Shown here: positions 28,181 through 36,429 of the stretch, one piece after another
How the letters are laid out: each line of letters starts with the position of its first letter
Numbering within the stretch: position 1 is the stretch's first letter
Source of the DNA: Pelagihabitans pacificus
GTDB taxonomy: Bacteria; Bacteroidota; Bacteroidia; Flavobacteriales; Flavobacteriaceae
Assembly: GCF_009371985.2 (NCBI RefSeq)
Contig: NZ_VIKU02000003.1
Location: forward strand, 186,001-250,000
Length of the DNA stretch: 64,000 nucleotides
Reading direction: 5' to 3'
Position numbers and translations under genes: made by a program
The notes under the pieces: generated by a model
Seen by the model: only the letters and a program-made list of their open reading frames with translations
What the model was told of the DNA's origin: nothing
Database searches by the model: none

Positions 28181-30052
28181 ATGAAGTACCGTTATCCCAC
28201 CTGGATTTGTCTGTTCGTCACCGCCCTTGCCTTTTCGCAGGTTTCCGATGACCGGCTGGCAACGCTAAAACAGACCGCCGATTCCCTATACGATTCCCAG
28301 GCCAGCTACCATCTATCCTTACAGGTGTTCCTGGAATTGGATTCCTTGTTAAGGGATGATCCGAGCTCGGATTTGGCTTTGTATACCAAATCCCGGATCG
28401 CCAAAAACTACAATGCCATTGATAATACCGACAAGGCGATAGCCTACAGTAAAGACAATCTGTTGCGTTCAGAGCAAGCAGCCAATGCGTATTACCAGAC
28501 GGATGCCCTCTTAAACCTGGTCGTGAGCTATACGCTAAAACGCGAGTTTGATACCGCGATGGACTATTATGAACAAAGCCAGCAATTGATGCGTCGGCAT
28601 TATTCCGATTCATTGAATATGGATGCAAAGAATGCCTTGGCCTTTCTGAACATCGTCAATGGGGATACGGACCAAGCCATCGTCAATTATCAAAAGGCCT
28701 TGGAACTTGCCACAAAACTAAAGGCGCATCGCCTAAAGAACAAAATAGCGGCGAACCTGAGCTATTGCTATATGAACAAGGAGCAATATGACCAAGCGAT
28801 CGCCATTGGCAAAAGGGCATTGGCAGAAAGTAGCATCAATAATTTTAGTCCCAAATACATCATCCCCAGCAATATCGGATCAAGCTATCAACTTTTAAAG
28901 CAATACGATTCTGCCCTTTACTATTTTGAAATGTCGCATCGGCTGGCTTCCGATTCGGGAGTAAAACTTCACATCGCCACCGCGGATTACGATATCGGTT
29001 CCTTCTATTTTGACCAAGGGATGCCGGAGAAGGCCATTCCTTATTTTATGCAGAGCTATGCACTTTCCGACAGTATCGAAAGTTATCCGGCCATCGCCAG
29101 GGCCAGTAGAAGCCTATCCCATGCTTATGAGCAACAGGGTGATTACCGGAATTCCCTACGTTTTTTGAAAAAACATCAGATTATTGAGGATACCCTTGCG
29201 GAACGATCCAAGCAAAAGAAACTCGAAGAATTCCAAACCAAGTATGCGACCAAGGAAAAGGAGGAACAAATATTGATTTTGGATAAGGAAAACGCCCAAA
29301 AAGCGGCCATTATCCAACAAAAGGAATACCAGAGAACCCTCTTATGGACCATCTTCACCAGCATCGTACTCCTGCTAGGGTTCGGAATGTGGGGCTGGCA
29401 CCGCATGAACAAGAAAAAGTTATTATCCAAACAGGAAAACCTACGCTATAAAAGTATTATCGAAACCGAGCAAAAAGAACGCAAACGAATCGCCCAGGAT
29501 CTGCACGATAGCCTGGGACAAACGATATCCGCGATCAGAATGCAGGCGGCATCGCTAACCCTACCTGAGGACCAGGAACCGGCACACGGGAAACTGATCA
29601 AACAAGTAGATCATGCCTATGATGAACTACGGAATATTTCCCACAATATTATGCCCGATACGCTTATCAAACTGGGCTTGGTCCCTGCGATTCGGGAATT
29701 GGTGACCGAACTGACCGTAGACAATATGCTGAAGATCGAATTGCAGGCCGAAGAACCCGTGCAGCATTTAAGTGAGGATGAGAGCGTGAATTTATTCAGA
29801 ATCGTTCAGGAAATTTTATCGAATACGATAAAGCACGCCCAGGCGACCTTGGTCAATGTGATTTTGGAAAACAACAATAAACACTTTGCCCTGCGTATTT
29901 CGGACAACGGAAAAGGGATGGACCCCAATACAATAGATGTGTCCAAAGGGTTGGGATGGAAGAACATCGTGTCACGGGCGACACTGATTTCGGCTAAAAT
30001 GGATGTGAAATCACAACCCGATCACGGCACCACCATTTCCATTCTGCTTTAA
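28181..30052 (+). CDS. TPR-containing sensor histidine kinase (HisKA_3 type)
   Basis: 623 residues from the ATG at 28181, which directly opens a signal peptide; an in-frame ATG at 28154 would add nine residues. Residues about 25-340 form five to seven TPR units in the periplasm, a coiled coil follows to 385, one transmembrane helix is at about 386-406, then the H box ERKRIAQDLHDSLGQTISA with H442 and an HATPase domain (NLFRIVQEILSNTIKHA; RISDNGKGMD). This NarX/DesK-like arrangement pairs with the adjacent NarL-type regulator. Periplasmic TPRs suggest sensing of a protein or peptide. Confidence 0.9.
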   Translation: MKYRYPTWICLFVTALAFSQVSDDRLATLKQTADSLYDSQASYHLSLQVFLELDSLLRDDPSSDLALYTKSRIAKNYNAIDNTDKAIAYSKDNLLRSEQAANAYYQTDALLNLVVSYTLKREFDTAMDYYEQSQQLMRRHYSDSLNMDAKNALAFLNIVNGDTDQAIVNYQKALELATKLKAHRLKNKIAANLSYCYMNKEQYDQAIAIGKRALAESSINNFSPKYIIPSNIGSSYQLLKQYDSALYYFEMSHRLASDSGVKLHIATADYDIGSFYFDQGMPEKAIPYFMQSYALSDSIESYPAIARASRSLSHAYEQQGDYRNSLRFLKKHQIIEDTLAERSKQKKLEEFQTKYATKEKEEQILILDKENAQKAAIIQQKEYQRTLLWTIFTSIVLLLGFGMWGWHRMNKKKLLSKQENLRYKSIIETEQKERKRIAQDLHDSLGQTISAIRMQAASLTLPEDQEPAHGKLIKQVDHAYDELRNISHNIMPDTLIKLGLVPAIRELVTELTVDNMLKIELQAEEPVQHLSEDESVNLFRIVQEILSNTIKHAQATLVNVILENNNKHFALRISDNGKGMDPNTIDVSKGLGWKNIVSRATLISAKMDVKSQPDHGTTISILL

Positions 30053-30057
30053 AACGG

Positions 30058-30097
30058 CTCATGGTTTACCATGAGGCCTATTCCCGGTAAACCATGA
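30058..30097. promoter_or_regulatory. Operator-like palindrome upstream of the first exported-protein gene
   Basis: TCATGGTTTACCATGA (30059-30074) is a 16-bp palindrome; a second half-site, GGTAAACCATGA (30086-30097), forms a 12-bp inverted repeat with its left arm. The palindrome ends exactly 46 bases before a TACATTTA -7-like box (30121-30128). A near-identical palindrome sits at the same spacing before the convergent gene at 31287. I infer an activator site for the neighbouring NarL-type regulator. It could also help terminate the kinase transcript, but no T-run follows. Confidence 0.65.
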
Positions 30098-30120
30098 TAC
30101 GGGCTTGTACGCAATTTCAA

Positions 30121-30128
30121 TACATTTA
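30121..30128 (+). promoter_or_regulatory. Candidate -7 promoter box of gene 30218
   Basis: TACATTTA fits TAnnTTTG with one mismatch. It lies 46 bases after the upstream palindrome and 89 bases before the ATG; no good -33 TTG is placed at normal distance, as would be expected for an activator-dependent promoter. Confidence 0.4.
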
Positions 30129-30160
30129 AAATATGAAACATAGCAATCAGGATTAGAAAT

Positions 30161-30198
30161 GGCGGAAACCGAAAAGCCAATCCCATTTTAGAGTAGGT
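30161..30198 (+). promoter_or_regulatory. Conserved leader block, copy 1
   Basis: GGCGGAAACCGAAAAGCC (30161-30178), 11 bases, then AGAGTAGGT (30190-30198). The same block occurs before gene 31287 on the other strand with one base change and a 10-base spacer. Sitting downstream of the -7 box, it would be transcribed and could be a shared 5' UTR element. Confidence 0.6.
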
Positions 30199-30217
30199 TC
30201 ACATCAAATATACGCTT

Positions 30218-30553
30218 ATGAAAACAATTCAATTGAGATTATGTTGCCTCACCATGCTCGCCATTTTGGCAAGCGTGGCCTCAAGCAGTGCCAAAGTGCA
30301 TGAAGAGCAATCTTATGGCGACTCCCAACCCGTAATTTCCATCGTGGAAACCGTAGACAAGCTCCATCGGAATACCCCGGTCATTGTTGAGCTCAACAGC
30401 TTTGCCTTGCCCATAGCCAATACATCTTGTTATGCGCGAAAACGAGTATGGGTGTGGTCTGGATGGTTTCCAAAACGGGTATGGAAATGGGTACGTGTAG
30501 CTTGTTCCCAACCGGCGACCCGTGGTCCCGGTACCACCATTCCGCCACACTAG
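30218..30553 (+). CDS. Small exported protein with Trp/Lys/Arg- and Cys-containing tail
   Basis: 111 residues. A signal peptide (about residues 1-25, ending ASSSAK) is followed by a spacer of about 40 residues. Then comes a basic, Trp-rich stretch between two cysteines, CYARKRVWVWSGWFPKRVWK then WVRVAC, and a short GPGTTIPPH end. No family is recognised. The regulatory region is shared with the convergent gene 31287, which also ends in a Cys-rich segment, and both follow a two-component pair. I infer a co-regulated pair of secreted peptides, possibly antimicrobial; there is no direct evidence for that activity. Confidence 0.65.
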   Translation: MKTIQLRLCCLTMLAILASVASSSAKVHEEQSYGDSQPVISIVETVDKLHRNTPVIVELNSFALPIANTSCYARKRVWVWSGWFPKRVWKWVRVACSQPATRGPGTTIPPH

Positions 30554-30646
30554 GACAAAGGTCCTGGATAGATCGCAACGTTTTTAGGGCTACCAAGACC
30601 CGCGTTTGGTAAAAACCGTGTCCATAAGGTATGCGAAATGGATAAT

Positions 30647-30680
30647 AAAAAGGGTATCTCGTTGGGAGATACCCTTTTTT
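30647..30680. terminator. Bidirectional intrinsic terminator between convergent genes
   Basis: AGGGTATCTC (30651-30660) pairs perfectly with GAGATACCCT (30666-30675) over a 5-base loop, with AAAA before and TTTTT after the stem. It can terminate both the plus-strand gene ending at 30553 and the minus-strand gene ending at 30706. Confidence 0.85.
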
Positions 30681-30705
30681 GTGGGTGTATCGGCTCCTAT
30701 GGCCA

Positions 30706-31287
30706 TCAGGTACAAAAACTAAAATAGCATACCAGCGAACATAGCGCATAGGCCGTCCCCGCAGTCGAGGTGGCGCATGCTGCCACACAGACCGTGTATT
30801 TGGCGATGTTCCTCCAATTTCTCCATCCGCTACATTTCCCCTTACCGGTACCGTCAAGCGCGTATCCCATGGTCACAAAGGGATCCTCATACACTTGGCC
30901 ATCATCGACACGGCTTTCCAAGTCCGGATATCTGTTGTTAATGGTTTGTGCCAAGGTCCTGATGCGATGGTTTCGCTCCAGCATGGCATTGACATCCAAA
31001 TTTAGGGCTTGTGCAATCTGTGCCTCGTCATTGGCCTCGTACATACTTCGGAACGCATCAATACTGATATTTTGCTTCTTTAACGCAGCTAAAATTTCAT
31101 CGGCGTTCTCCTCGGCCAATCGCATCATCTCAAGTGCGTCTTGGTCGTTTTCCAAAGCTGTTTCCAAGCTGTTGTCGGTGGAAATAGGTTCTTCTGTCCT
31201 TTCTTTTTGACAGGAAGTAACGAACAAAAGCACCATACCGATGGCCGCTAGCCCGTTCCTAACGAATTTAAATTTCAAAGTCTTCAT
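30706..31287 (-). CDS. Lipoprotein-type precursor with six-cysteine hydrophobic C-terminus
   Basis: 193 residues. The signal peptide ends in LFVTSC (lipobox). A helical, acidic region follows to about residue 150. The last 42 residues contain six Cys in a hydrophobic, Gly/Ala-rich setting: KGKCSGWRNWRN, then YTVCVAACATSTAGTA, then YALCSLVCYFSFC. The precursor-like layout (leader, acidic spacer, Cys-rich hydrophobic core) recalls bacteriocin-like or halocin C8-like precursors, but the similarity is only in style. It is convergent with the 111-residue gene and has the same upstream palindrome and leader block. Confidence 0.75.
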   Translation of the reverse strand: MKTLKFKFVRNGLAAIGMVLLFVTSCQKERTEEPISTDNSLETALENDQDALEMMRLAEENADEILAALKKQNISIDAFRSMYEANDEAQIAQALNLDVNAMLERNHRIRTLAQTINNRYPDLESRVDDGQVYEDPFVTMGYALDGTGKGKCSGWRNWRNIAKYTVCVAACATSTAGTAYALCSLVCYFSFCT

Positions 31288-31309
31288 AATCTGTGGTTTA
31301 AAAATGTAT

Positions 31310-31346
31310 ACCTACTCTGTTTTGTTACGGCTTTTCGGTTTCTGCC
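31310..31346 (-). promoter_or_regulatory. Conserved leader block, copy 2
   Basis: Read on the minus strand: GGCAGAAACCGAAAAGCC (31346-31329), 10 bases, AGAGTAGGT (31318-31310). It matches the block before gene 30218 at 17 of 18 and 9 of 9 positions, including the following ACAT two bases on. Confidence 0.6.
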
Positions 31347-31367
31347 GTTAAGAATCGATTCATAAGA

Positions 31368-31375
31368 CAAACTTA
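31368..31375 (-). promoter_or_regulatory. Candidate -7 promoter box of gene 31287
   Basis: TAAGTTTG on the minus strand is a perfect TAnnTTTG. It lies exactly 46 bases from the palindrome at 31422-31437 and gives a leader of about 75 bases. Confidence 0.55.
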
Positions 31376-31420
31376 TGGTCTAATTGCTTGTGGCGAAATA
31401 CCTTAAAATGATGAATTTAC

Positions 31421-31437
31421 CTCATGGTAAACGATGA
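31421..31437. promoter_or_regulatory. Operator-like palindrome upstream of gene 31287
   Basis: TCATGGTAAACGATGA (31422-31437) matches the consensus TCATGG-N4-CCATGA at all but one position. Sequence, orientation and 46-base spacing to the -7 box copy those of the site at 30059-30074. Confidence 0.6.
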
Positions 31438-31656
31438 CCGCAGGGCCTATTGCCACTACCAAAAGTTAGCGGTTTCGAGTAGTCGGGATACCCCTGTCCG
31501 TTTTCAGAAAAATGTCTTCGGCGGAACCTTGCGGTGTTATGGTGAAGATGGAGGCTTTGGCGGACTGCCGGTCCTTCATATCATTTAGAAGGGTGTATAT
31601 TGGTTTTCAGCACCTACGCATTTCAGTCGGTTCGGGGTCAAAAATTACCCATGAAG

Positions 31657-31664
31657 TATATTTG
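31657..31664 (+). promoter_or_regulatory. Candidate -7 box for the metalloprotease gene
   Basis: TATATTTG is a perfect TAnnTTTG, about 103 bases before the ATG at 31768. A TTCGG at 31631 is only a poor -33 element. Confidence 0.4.
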
Positions 31665-31767
31665 TTAACAATTTATTGTAATTGCTTGGTTTTTGTGTTA
31701 AGTTAGGCCCGATTTGAACGAACTGAAAATCAGTTCTATTGTTATAACCTTTAATTTTTGATTTATT

Positions 31768-32811
31768 ATGAAGAACACATTTAAAAGTTCCCTACGGCTG
31801 TTCGGTTGCTGCATGGGATTGAGCGCCTTGCTTTTTACCTCTTGTTCCGAGGAGGAGGTAGTGTCGCCCGATACCCCATCGGTTACCGATGCGCGTGACC
31901 TTACTATTGCGCTTAAGGCAACTCCCACTGACCCCATTATCATCGATGATTTAGGTACCGATGCGCTTAAAACTACCGAAGCACCCGGTATCGACCGTGG
32001 TCGTTTCAATATTACCTTAAGCTATCTTTTACCACCGACCGACCGACAGCTTGAAGTTTTTGAGGCTGCCGCAGCGCGTTGGGAACGAATCATTATCAAG
32101 GACGAGCCATCCTTTACGGGCACCCTTCCTTCGGCATTTCTGGGATTCCCACCACTAGTGGATGAGGGAACCGTGGATGATATTATTATCGAAGTCGCCT
32201 TGGCACCCATTGACGGCCCTGGAGGAATCCTTGGTCAGGCCGGACCGCGATTTGTACGTACCGATGACTTCTTGACCCTATCGGGAGTCATGTTCTTTGA
32301 TGTGGCGGACCTGGACTTTTTGGAACAACTGGATTTGTTCGAGGAAGTGATCGTGCATGAAATGGGCCATGTTTTGGGTGTGGGTACCCTTTGGAACGTA
32401 GCCCCTTTTGGTTTTGACAGAACACTTCGCGGCGGTTCCGATGACAACCCTTATTTCTTGGGTAGAAAAGCCAATGTTTTCTGGAATGCCGAGGGAGGTA
32501 CGCTCGAATTGCCTATCGAAGGTGATTTTGGTCCAGGAACCAGATTTGGCCACTGGGATGAAGAGGCGCTGAACAATGAATTAATGACCGGCTTCTTGAA
32601 TTTGGGTGAAAATCCATTGAGTAGAATTACGGCCGGATCTATGAAGGATTTGGGGTACGGTTCCGCTTCTGTGGGCGAATCCTATGACCTGCCCAAGGGC
32701 ACTCCCGGGGTAGCCGCCAAAGGTACGGCTTCCAGTGAGGGACTTCATATTGCCAGTATGGAAGAATTGCTTCAGCCCATCGGTTTTGTAAACATCAAGG
32801 AAAACAAATAA
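31768..32811 (+). CDS. Leishmanolysin-like zinc metalloprotease lipoprotein
   Basis: 347 residues. The lipoprotein signal ends in LFTSC. The catalytic helix VIVHEMGHVLGVGTLW carries zinc ligands H197 and H201 and catalytic E198 (HExxH). The third ligand is probably H262 in FGHWDEE, and the Met-turn is M275 in ELMTGFLNLG. This arrangement is the metzincin M8 (leishmanolysin) type, with the third histidine far downstream. It should act as a surface or periplasmic endopeptidase. It is a single gene between a candidate promoter and a strong terminator. Confidence 0.9.
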   Translation: MKNTFKSSLRLFGCCMGLSALLFTSCSEEEVVSPDTPSVTDARDLTIALKATPTDPIIIDDLGTDALKTTEAPGIDRGRFNITLSYLLPPTDRQLEVFEAAAARWERIIIKDEPSFTGTLPSAFLGFPPLVDEGTVDDIIIEVALAPIDGPGGILGQAGPRFVRTDDFLTLSGVMFFDVADLDFLEQLDLFEEVIVHEMGHVLGVGTLWNVAPFGFDRTLRGGSDDNPYFLGRKANVFWNAEGGTLELPIEGDFGPGTRFGHWDEEALNNELMTGFLNLGENPLSRITAGSMKDLGYGSASVGESYDLPKGTPGVAAKGTASSEGLHIASMEELLQPIGFVNIKENK

Positions 32812-32858
32812 AAAGCCGTCTTTCCAATACCGTATGGTAAAGGAAAGAAATAGGTAGA

Positions 32859-32901
32859 TAAAAGCCTGTAACGGACACCCTGTTTCGTTACAGGCTTTTT
32901 T
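32859..32901 (+). terminator. Strong intrinsic terminator after the metalloprotease gene
   Basis: AAAGCCTGTAAC (32861-32872) pairs perfectly with GTTACAGGCTTT (32887-32898) over a 14-base loop and continues into a T-run to 32901. Confidence 0.85.
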
Positions 32902-32946
32902 ATGGATGGTTCGCTCCTTTGTAAGGAATGGGGTGGGATGACCGAT

Positions 32947-32982
32947 TGATGCCTGTCCACCAAAGCAGCGCGTGCAATGAAT
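32947..32982. repeat. 36-bp dispersed repeat, copy 1
   Basis: TGTCCACCAAAGCAGC (32954-32969) inside a 36-base stretch beginning TGATGC and ending ATGAAT. The second copy is at 37354-37389. The two bracket the block of unknown genes from 33247 to 37280. A shorter relative (GCCTGTCCACCGAAG) lies at about 42665. Confidence 0.65.
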
Positions 32983-33246
32983 CAAGGTGTTAGGAATAGG
33001 TTACAACCAAAAATGTGGTGCTAAAAGCAAAAGACAGGTGCTATTGAAAACCATGGGTATCGGCATACCGTTCCATCCTTCGGACAAGAAAAAGGAGCTT
33101 TCGGACAAATATTGAAGGGATTCGTCCTCCGTTATTTCGTACATATAGTTTAAAGTGATACCTTATTTTCTAGTACCATATTTCCTGTTTGACCCTCAGG
33201 AATATAGTATTTCCAAATCCCCTTGTTAACTATATAAGATACGTGT

Positions 33247-34128
33247 ATGAATAAGCCAAAAAGAAAACAGGTAGGCCCGATAGGAGCGGATACGAAAAAA
33301 ACAACCGAGGCATCCAAAGTGTTCGACAACCCTATTGATGAAAATACGGATGATTTGCAGTTTAAAGAGATTTCGAACGCTGAAATGAGGACGGAATGGA
33401 CTTTTAACAATCTTGAATTTGCATACTCTTCAATTGCGGAGAAAATAATTAACAATGCCAAAGGTTTCATAGATGAGTTTTTAAAGGAAATTGGACCACA
33501 TCAATCAAAACCGGTCGTTCAAGATGTATACAAGATGTTTAGAGAAGCCATGAACGTGAAGGAGGCACAAAATTATATTCCTATCGTTGAAAAAATCAAA
33601 CAACACACGCCTGGCAGTTTCGATGATTTACTAAAGGCAAAATATGTATTTGAGCAAAGTAGCCATAAATCACAAACAGCCTTTATGTTAACCAGTATAA
33701 AGGGCGGGGCAGGAATAGAGACGGCAATCGTGAATTGGAAATTTGCCGAACAATCATTTTATGAAGCAAAAGAGAATGCCGAATCCACCTTTAAGGAAGC
33801 AGTTTATGCCGCCCGTGCCGATGGCAAGAACAAATGGGAGAAAAAATATTCCTCAATAGCAAATGAAATATTGGCGCATGTGAATCACTTTAGTTATGCA
33901 TCGAGTGTGGCAAATGCCACAGATGCATATGGAAAGTTAATGGCGAAGGCCATTTCCGATCTTACTACCGCCAATTCCAGTCTTATCACCGGTTTAACGA
34001 CTAATTGGAGTCTCGTGGCACAGGGTGAAGCTACCTTGATTGCATCGAACCGGAAAGATTCGTTGGCGTTATGGACATCCATCAAAAATTCATACAATAG
34101 TAAAGTCGGTGGAAGTCGCAAATTTTAA
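33247..34128 (+). CDS. Hypothetical mostly helical protein (accessory block)
   Basis: 293 residues, with no signal peptide or transmembrane helix. The first 40 residues are charged and probably disordered. The rest is predicted helical with regular hydrophobic spacing (EFAYSSIAEKIINNAKGFIDEFLKE, WEKKYSSIANEILAHVNHFSYAS), and the C-terminal third is rich in Ser, Thr and Ala. I recognise no family. It is the first gene of a same-strand block lying between two copies of a dispersed repeat; the next gene follows after 40 bases. A structural or secreted-effector role is only speculation from the neighbouring sheath and endolysin genes. Confidence 0.6.
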   Translation: MNKPKRKQVGPIGADTKKTTEASKVFDNPIDENTDDLQFKEISNAEMRTEWTFNNLEFAYSSIAEKIINNAKGFIDEFLKEIGPHQSKPVVQDVYKMFREAMNVKEAQNYIPIVEKIKQHTPGSFDDLLKAKYVFEQSSHKSQTAFMLTSIKGGAGIETAIVNWKFAEQSFYEAKENAESTFKEAVYAARADGKNKWEKKYSSIANEILAHVNHFSYASSVANATDAYGKLMAKAISDLTTANSSLITGLTTNWSLVAQGEATLIASNRKDSLALWTSIKNSYNSKVGGSRKF

Positions 34129-34168
34129 TAAATAGTATTCAACAATAACTTCATTCTAAATTAAGAGT

Positions 34169-35653
34169 ATGCCTACATCAACAATTCCATTTGATCCAAG
34201 CCTTGTGTTGGGGATGGTAGTAAAACCGGATAAAATTACTCAACTAGAGGCGATTGCCAATCTTCAGAAACCAGTGGACGCCGCTAGGAATAAAGTGAAT
34301 GCCCTATTACGGCAAAAGCTTAGTTTGGATATGACCTTGAGAGAGTTGACAAGCCTTGGAGCGGGCGCTGGTGATGCCATGGATAGTTTTAAAAAGAATC
34401 TTGATCAGATAATGGATGCAATCTTAAAAGCGTCGGTAGAACTAAGTGAAGCAGTGATGCAATCAGAGACCGCTATTGCTGACTTAATGTCCAATCAAGA
34501 CGAAAAACAAATCAGTTCCGAAGTTCAAAGCCCGCTCGATTTTGCCGCTTCCCAGTTAAAGCCCATGCCTATCAGTTCCGATACTATGAATATGGATGTT
34601 CAGTATTATCGTTACGAGACCAACGATGAAAGCGACACCTCTACGGCAGATGCGGTTTCTGCATTTGTGGCCACAAAAGTTACGGAGTTATTGGGCCCTG
34701 ATTGGGGTGCCTCCGCTGGTGGGTCGGCCCACTCCGCAATCGATAATTCGCGGAAAGGCCGTAATCTTCTGGGCACTGTGGTAATTTGTGCCAATTGCAC
34801 CCATAAACAGGCCCAAATGTTTTCACCGCTTATTCTTGACGTTGAAGACACCATCGAAAACTACGTCCTCTATACGGGAAAAAAATGGGATGCAGACCCG
34901 GAAGACCCTGATGAAATGCTGAAAAAAGCAAGCGTACCCATTGACCCGGATGACGAGAAGAGTGGAATGCCGGTGCTAATAGGTGCAACCTATGGGTCCA
35001 GTTTTGTCGGGTTCGTTCATTTTGAACAAATCGAGGGGACGCAAAGTCGTCAAAGTTCGCAGTCGGCCGCTGCACAGGCCAGCGGCTACATTGAAGCCGG
35101 GCTTTTGGGGAGCTCGCTGGAAGGATCATTTGGTGTAGACACCGAAACGGCCAAAAGTGTAAAAAGCTTACTGAGCACCTCGGATGTCCAATCACACTGC
35201 AGTCTTATTACCATGGGATTGATTCCATCGATCAAATCAAATGAAATCACCACCGTGGTAGACCACTTACAGGGTGGGCCTGCGGAACACATGAAGGAGT
35301 TGGCAGCCATGCAGGATGCCAGTAATTCGGGCATGTCGTCCATGGCTTCCATTGCTGGAAAAGCCAAAACGGGACAGTCTATCGAAAAAATGAAAACGGA
35401 CTACATCAAGGGATCGGTAGAGGCGGTGGCGGAAGTCGATACCACGAATAATAGTGTTATAGACATGAACTCCCTGATGACCGCTTTTGATGATTTTGTC
35501 AAAAAAGCAGCGAACGCACAAGGCGGGGTTCCAATCAATTTTTATCTAAAATATATTACGGAACGGACCATAGCGGTTCAATGGATGAAAAAATACCAAC
35601 CGGATATGCTGCATCCGCCCAAGAAGAAGGGCGATGATAGTGGGACACCCTAA
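34169..35653 (+). CDS. Hypothetical protein with helical N-terminus and beta-rich centre, possible pore-former-like layout
   Basis: 494 residues without signal peptide. The first 115 residues are helical (DAARNKVNALLRQKLSLDMTLRELTSL...). The centre (about 150-310) is beta-rich with repeated Ser/Gly segments (GKNLLGTVVICANCTHKQAQ style; GATYGSSFVGFVHFEQIEG). A Ser/Ala/Gln-rich amphipathic stretch follows (QSSQSAAAQASGYIEAGLLG) and then a helical end. Amphipathic Ser/Ala stretches flanked by beta segments occur in pore-forming toxins, but I cannot establish a family and see no MACPF signature. It begins 40 bases after the preceding unknown gene. Confidence 0.6.
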   Translation: MPTSTIPFDPSLVLGMVVKPDKITQLEAIANLQKPVDAARNKVNALLRQKLSLDMTLRELTSLGAGAGDAMDSFKKNLDQIMDAILKASVELSEAVMQSETAIADLMSNQDEKQISSEVQSPLDFAASQLKPMPISSDTMNMDVQYYRYETNDESDTSTADAVSAFVATKVTELLGPDWGASAGGSAHSAIDNSRKGRNLLGTVVICANCTHKQAQMFSPLILDVEDTIENYVLYTGKKWDADPEDPDEMLKKASVPIDPDDEKSGMPVLIGATYGSSFVGFVHFEQIEGTQSRQSSQSAAAQASGYIEAGLLGSSLEGSFGVDTETAKSVKSLLSTSDVQSHCSLITMGLIPSIKSNEITTVVDHLQGGPAEHMKELAAMQDASNSGMSSMASIAGKAKTGQSIEKMKTDYIKGSVEAVAEVDTTNNSVIDMNSLMTAFDDFVKKAANAQGGVPINFYLKYITERTIAVQWMKKYQPDMLHPPKKKGDDSGTP

Positions 35654-35693
35654 TAGTAACCAATTGAAACAACAATCCTAAAATAAAAACGAT

Positions 35694-35924
35694 ATGGCAA
35701 CAATTACCTTGATTCAAGCTGCGGCCCACACGGCCGATCATATTCATCTAATGACGGCGCAACCCATGAATGTCGATTTAACAGGCCTTCAGGGCGGCGC
35801 GGTTCAATTTAGATGCACCAACGCCTTTGCTGCCATTAAAGGCGCCAAGCAGGTACAGATTACCTATGACGCCGGGGTCGGTAGCCATCATCAAAACATT
35901 GCAGTGAGTTCAGTGCTGCCATGA
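35694..35924 (+). CDS. Small hypothetical protein
   Basis: 76 residues with a beta-type pattern (ITLIQAAAHTADHIHLM, VQFRCTNAFAAIKGAKQVQITYDAGVG). No signal peptide, no known family. Same strand, 40 bases after the 494-residue gene, with a regular coding feel and clear spacing; likely part of the same transcript. About 190 bases without a clear gene follow. Confidence 0.5.
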   Translation: MATITLIQAAAHTADHIHLMTAQPMNVDLTGLQGGAVQFRCTNAFAAIKGAKQVQITYDAGVGSHHQNIAVSSVLP

Positions 35925-36112
35925 AAGTGAAGACTGCGGATCTCCGATACGACCAAAAGCATATCCTGATTGGATAGGGAAAGATTTGTGTGGCCCAAGC
36001 GATACATCAAGGAAACATTCAGAACACTTGGAAAAGGAGTTCAAGAAGCTCGACATAGAGCTTAAATGCATCAACCAATAAAGAATACTATTCATTCATA
36101 AAACAATTTACT

Positions 36113-36358
36113 ATGGGGTGGGGAAGAGTAACCATTACGTATGCGCCAACGGGGTATGCACAAAACTATAAGAGAGATAACGTAGTGTATCACAATGAAT
36201 GTCAAAATATGGTAGCTGATGCTGTCGCAGATTCGGTCGTGAAAATCATTGCCAACCCGCCCGCGGGGGGAATACCCCATATGGGTCCGATTGTAAACCG
36301 GGAAAATATCGCTCAGAATTTAGCGGTTGACCCCGGAATTAATTACCGGCTCATTTAA
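36113..36358 (+). CDS. Small hypothetical protein
   Basis: 81 residues (starts MGWGRVTITYAP). There is no signal peptide; it is mixed alpha/beta with a conserved-looking NNPxxGGxPHMGPI-like loop (NPPAGGIPHMGPIV). No family recognised. Same strand as its neighbours, about 70 bases before the endolysin-like gene, so it probably belongs to the same cassette. Confidence 0.5.
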   Translation: MGWGRVTITYAPTGYAQNYKRDNVVYHNECQNMVADAVADSVVKIIANPPAGGIPHMGPIVNRENIAQNLAVDPGINYRLI

Positions 36359-36429
36359 GAATCGGTTGTGGGCCGTTTATTTTAAAAATAGCCAAATAGG
36401 TCACCTATCACTCATTATACATATTGACT

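Larger units (their letters stand above)
31288..31767. other. 480-base divergent intergenic region
   Basis: It holds the leader block (31310-31346), -7 box (31368-31375) and palindrome (31422-31437) of the minus-strand gene, and a candidate promoter of the metalloprotease gene (31657-31664). A 64-codon plus frame at 31512-31706 is not supported. Confidence 0.6.

Noticed and set aside
31512..31706. 64-codon plus frame in the divergent region
   Set aside because: Overlaps the candidate promoter of the metalloprotease gene and lacks any coding feature.
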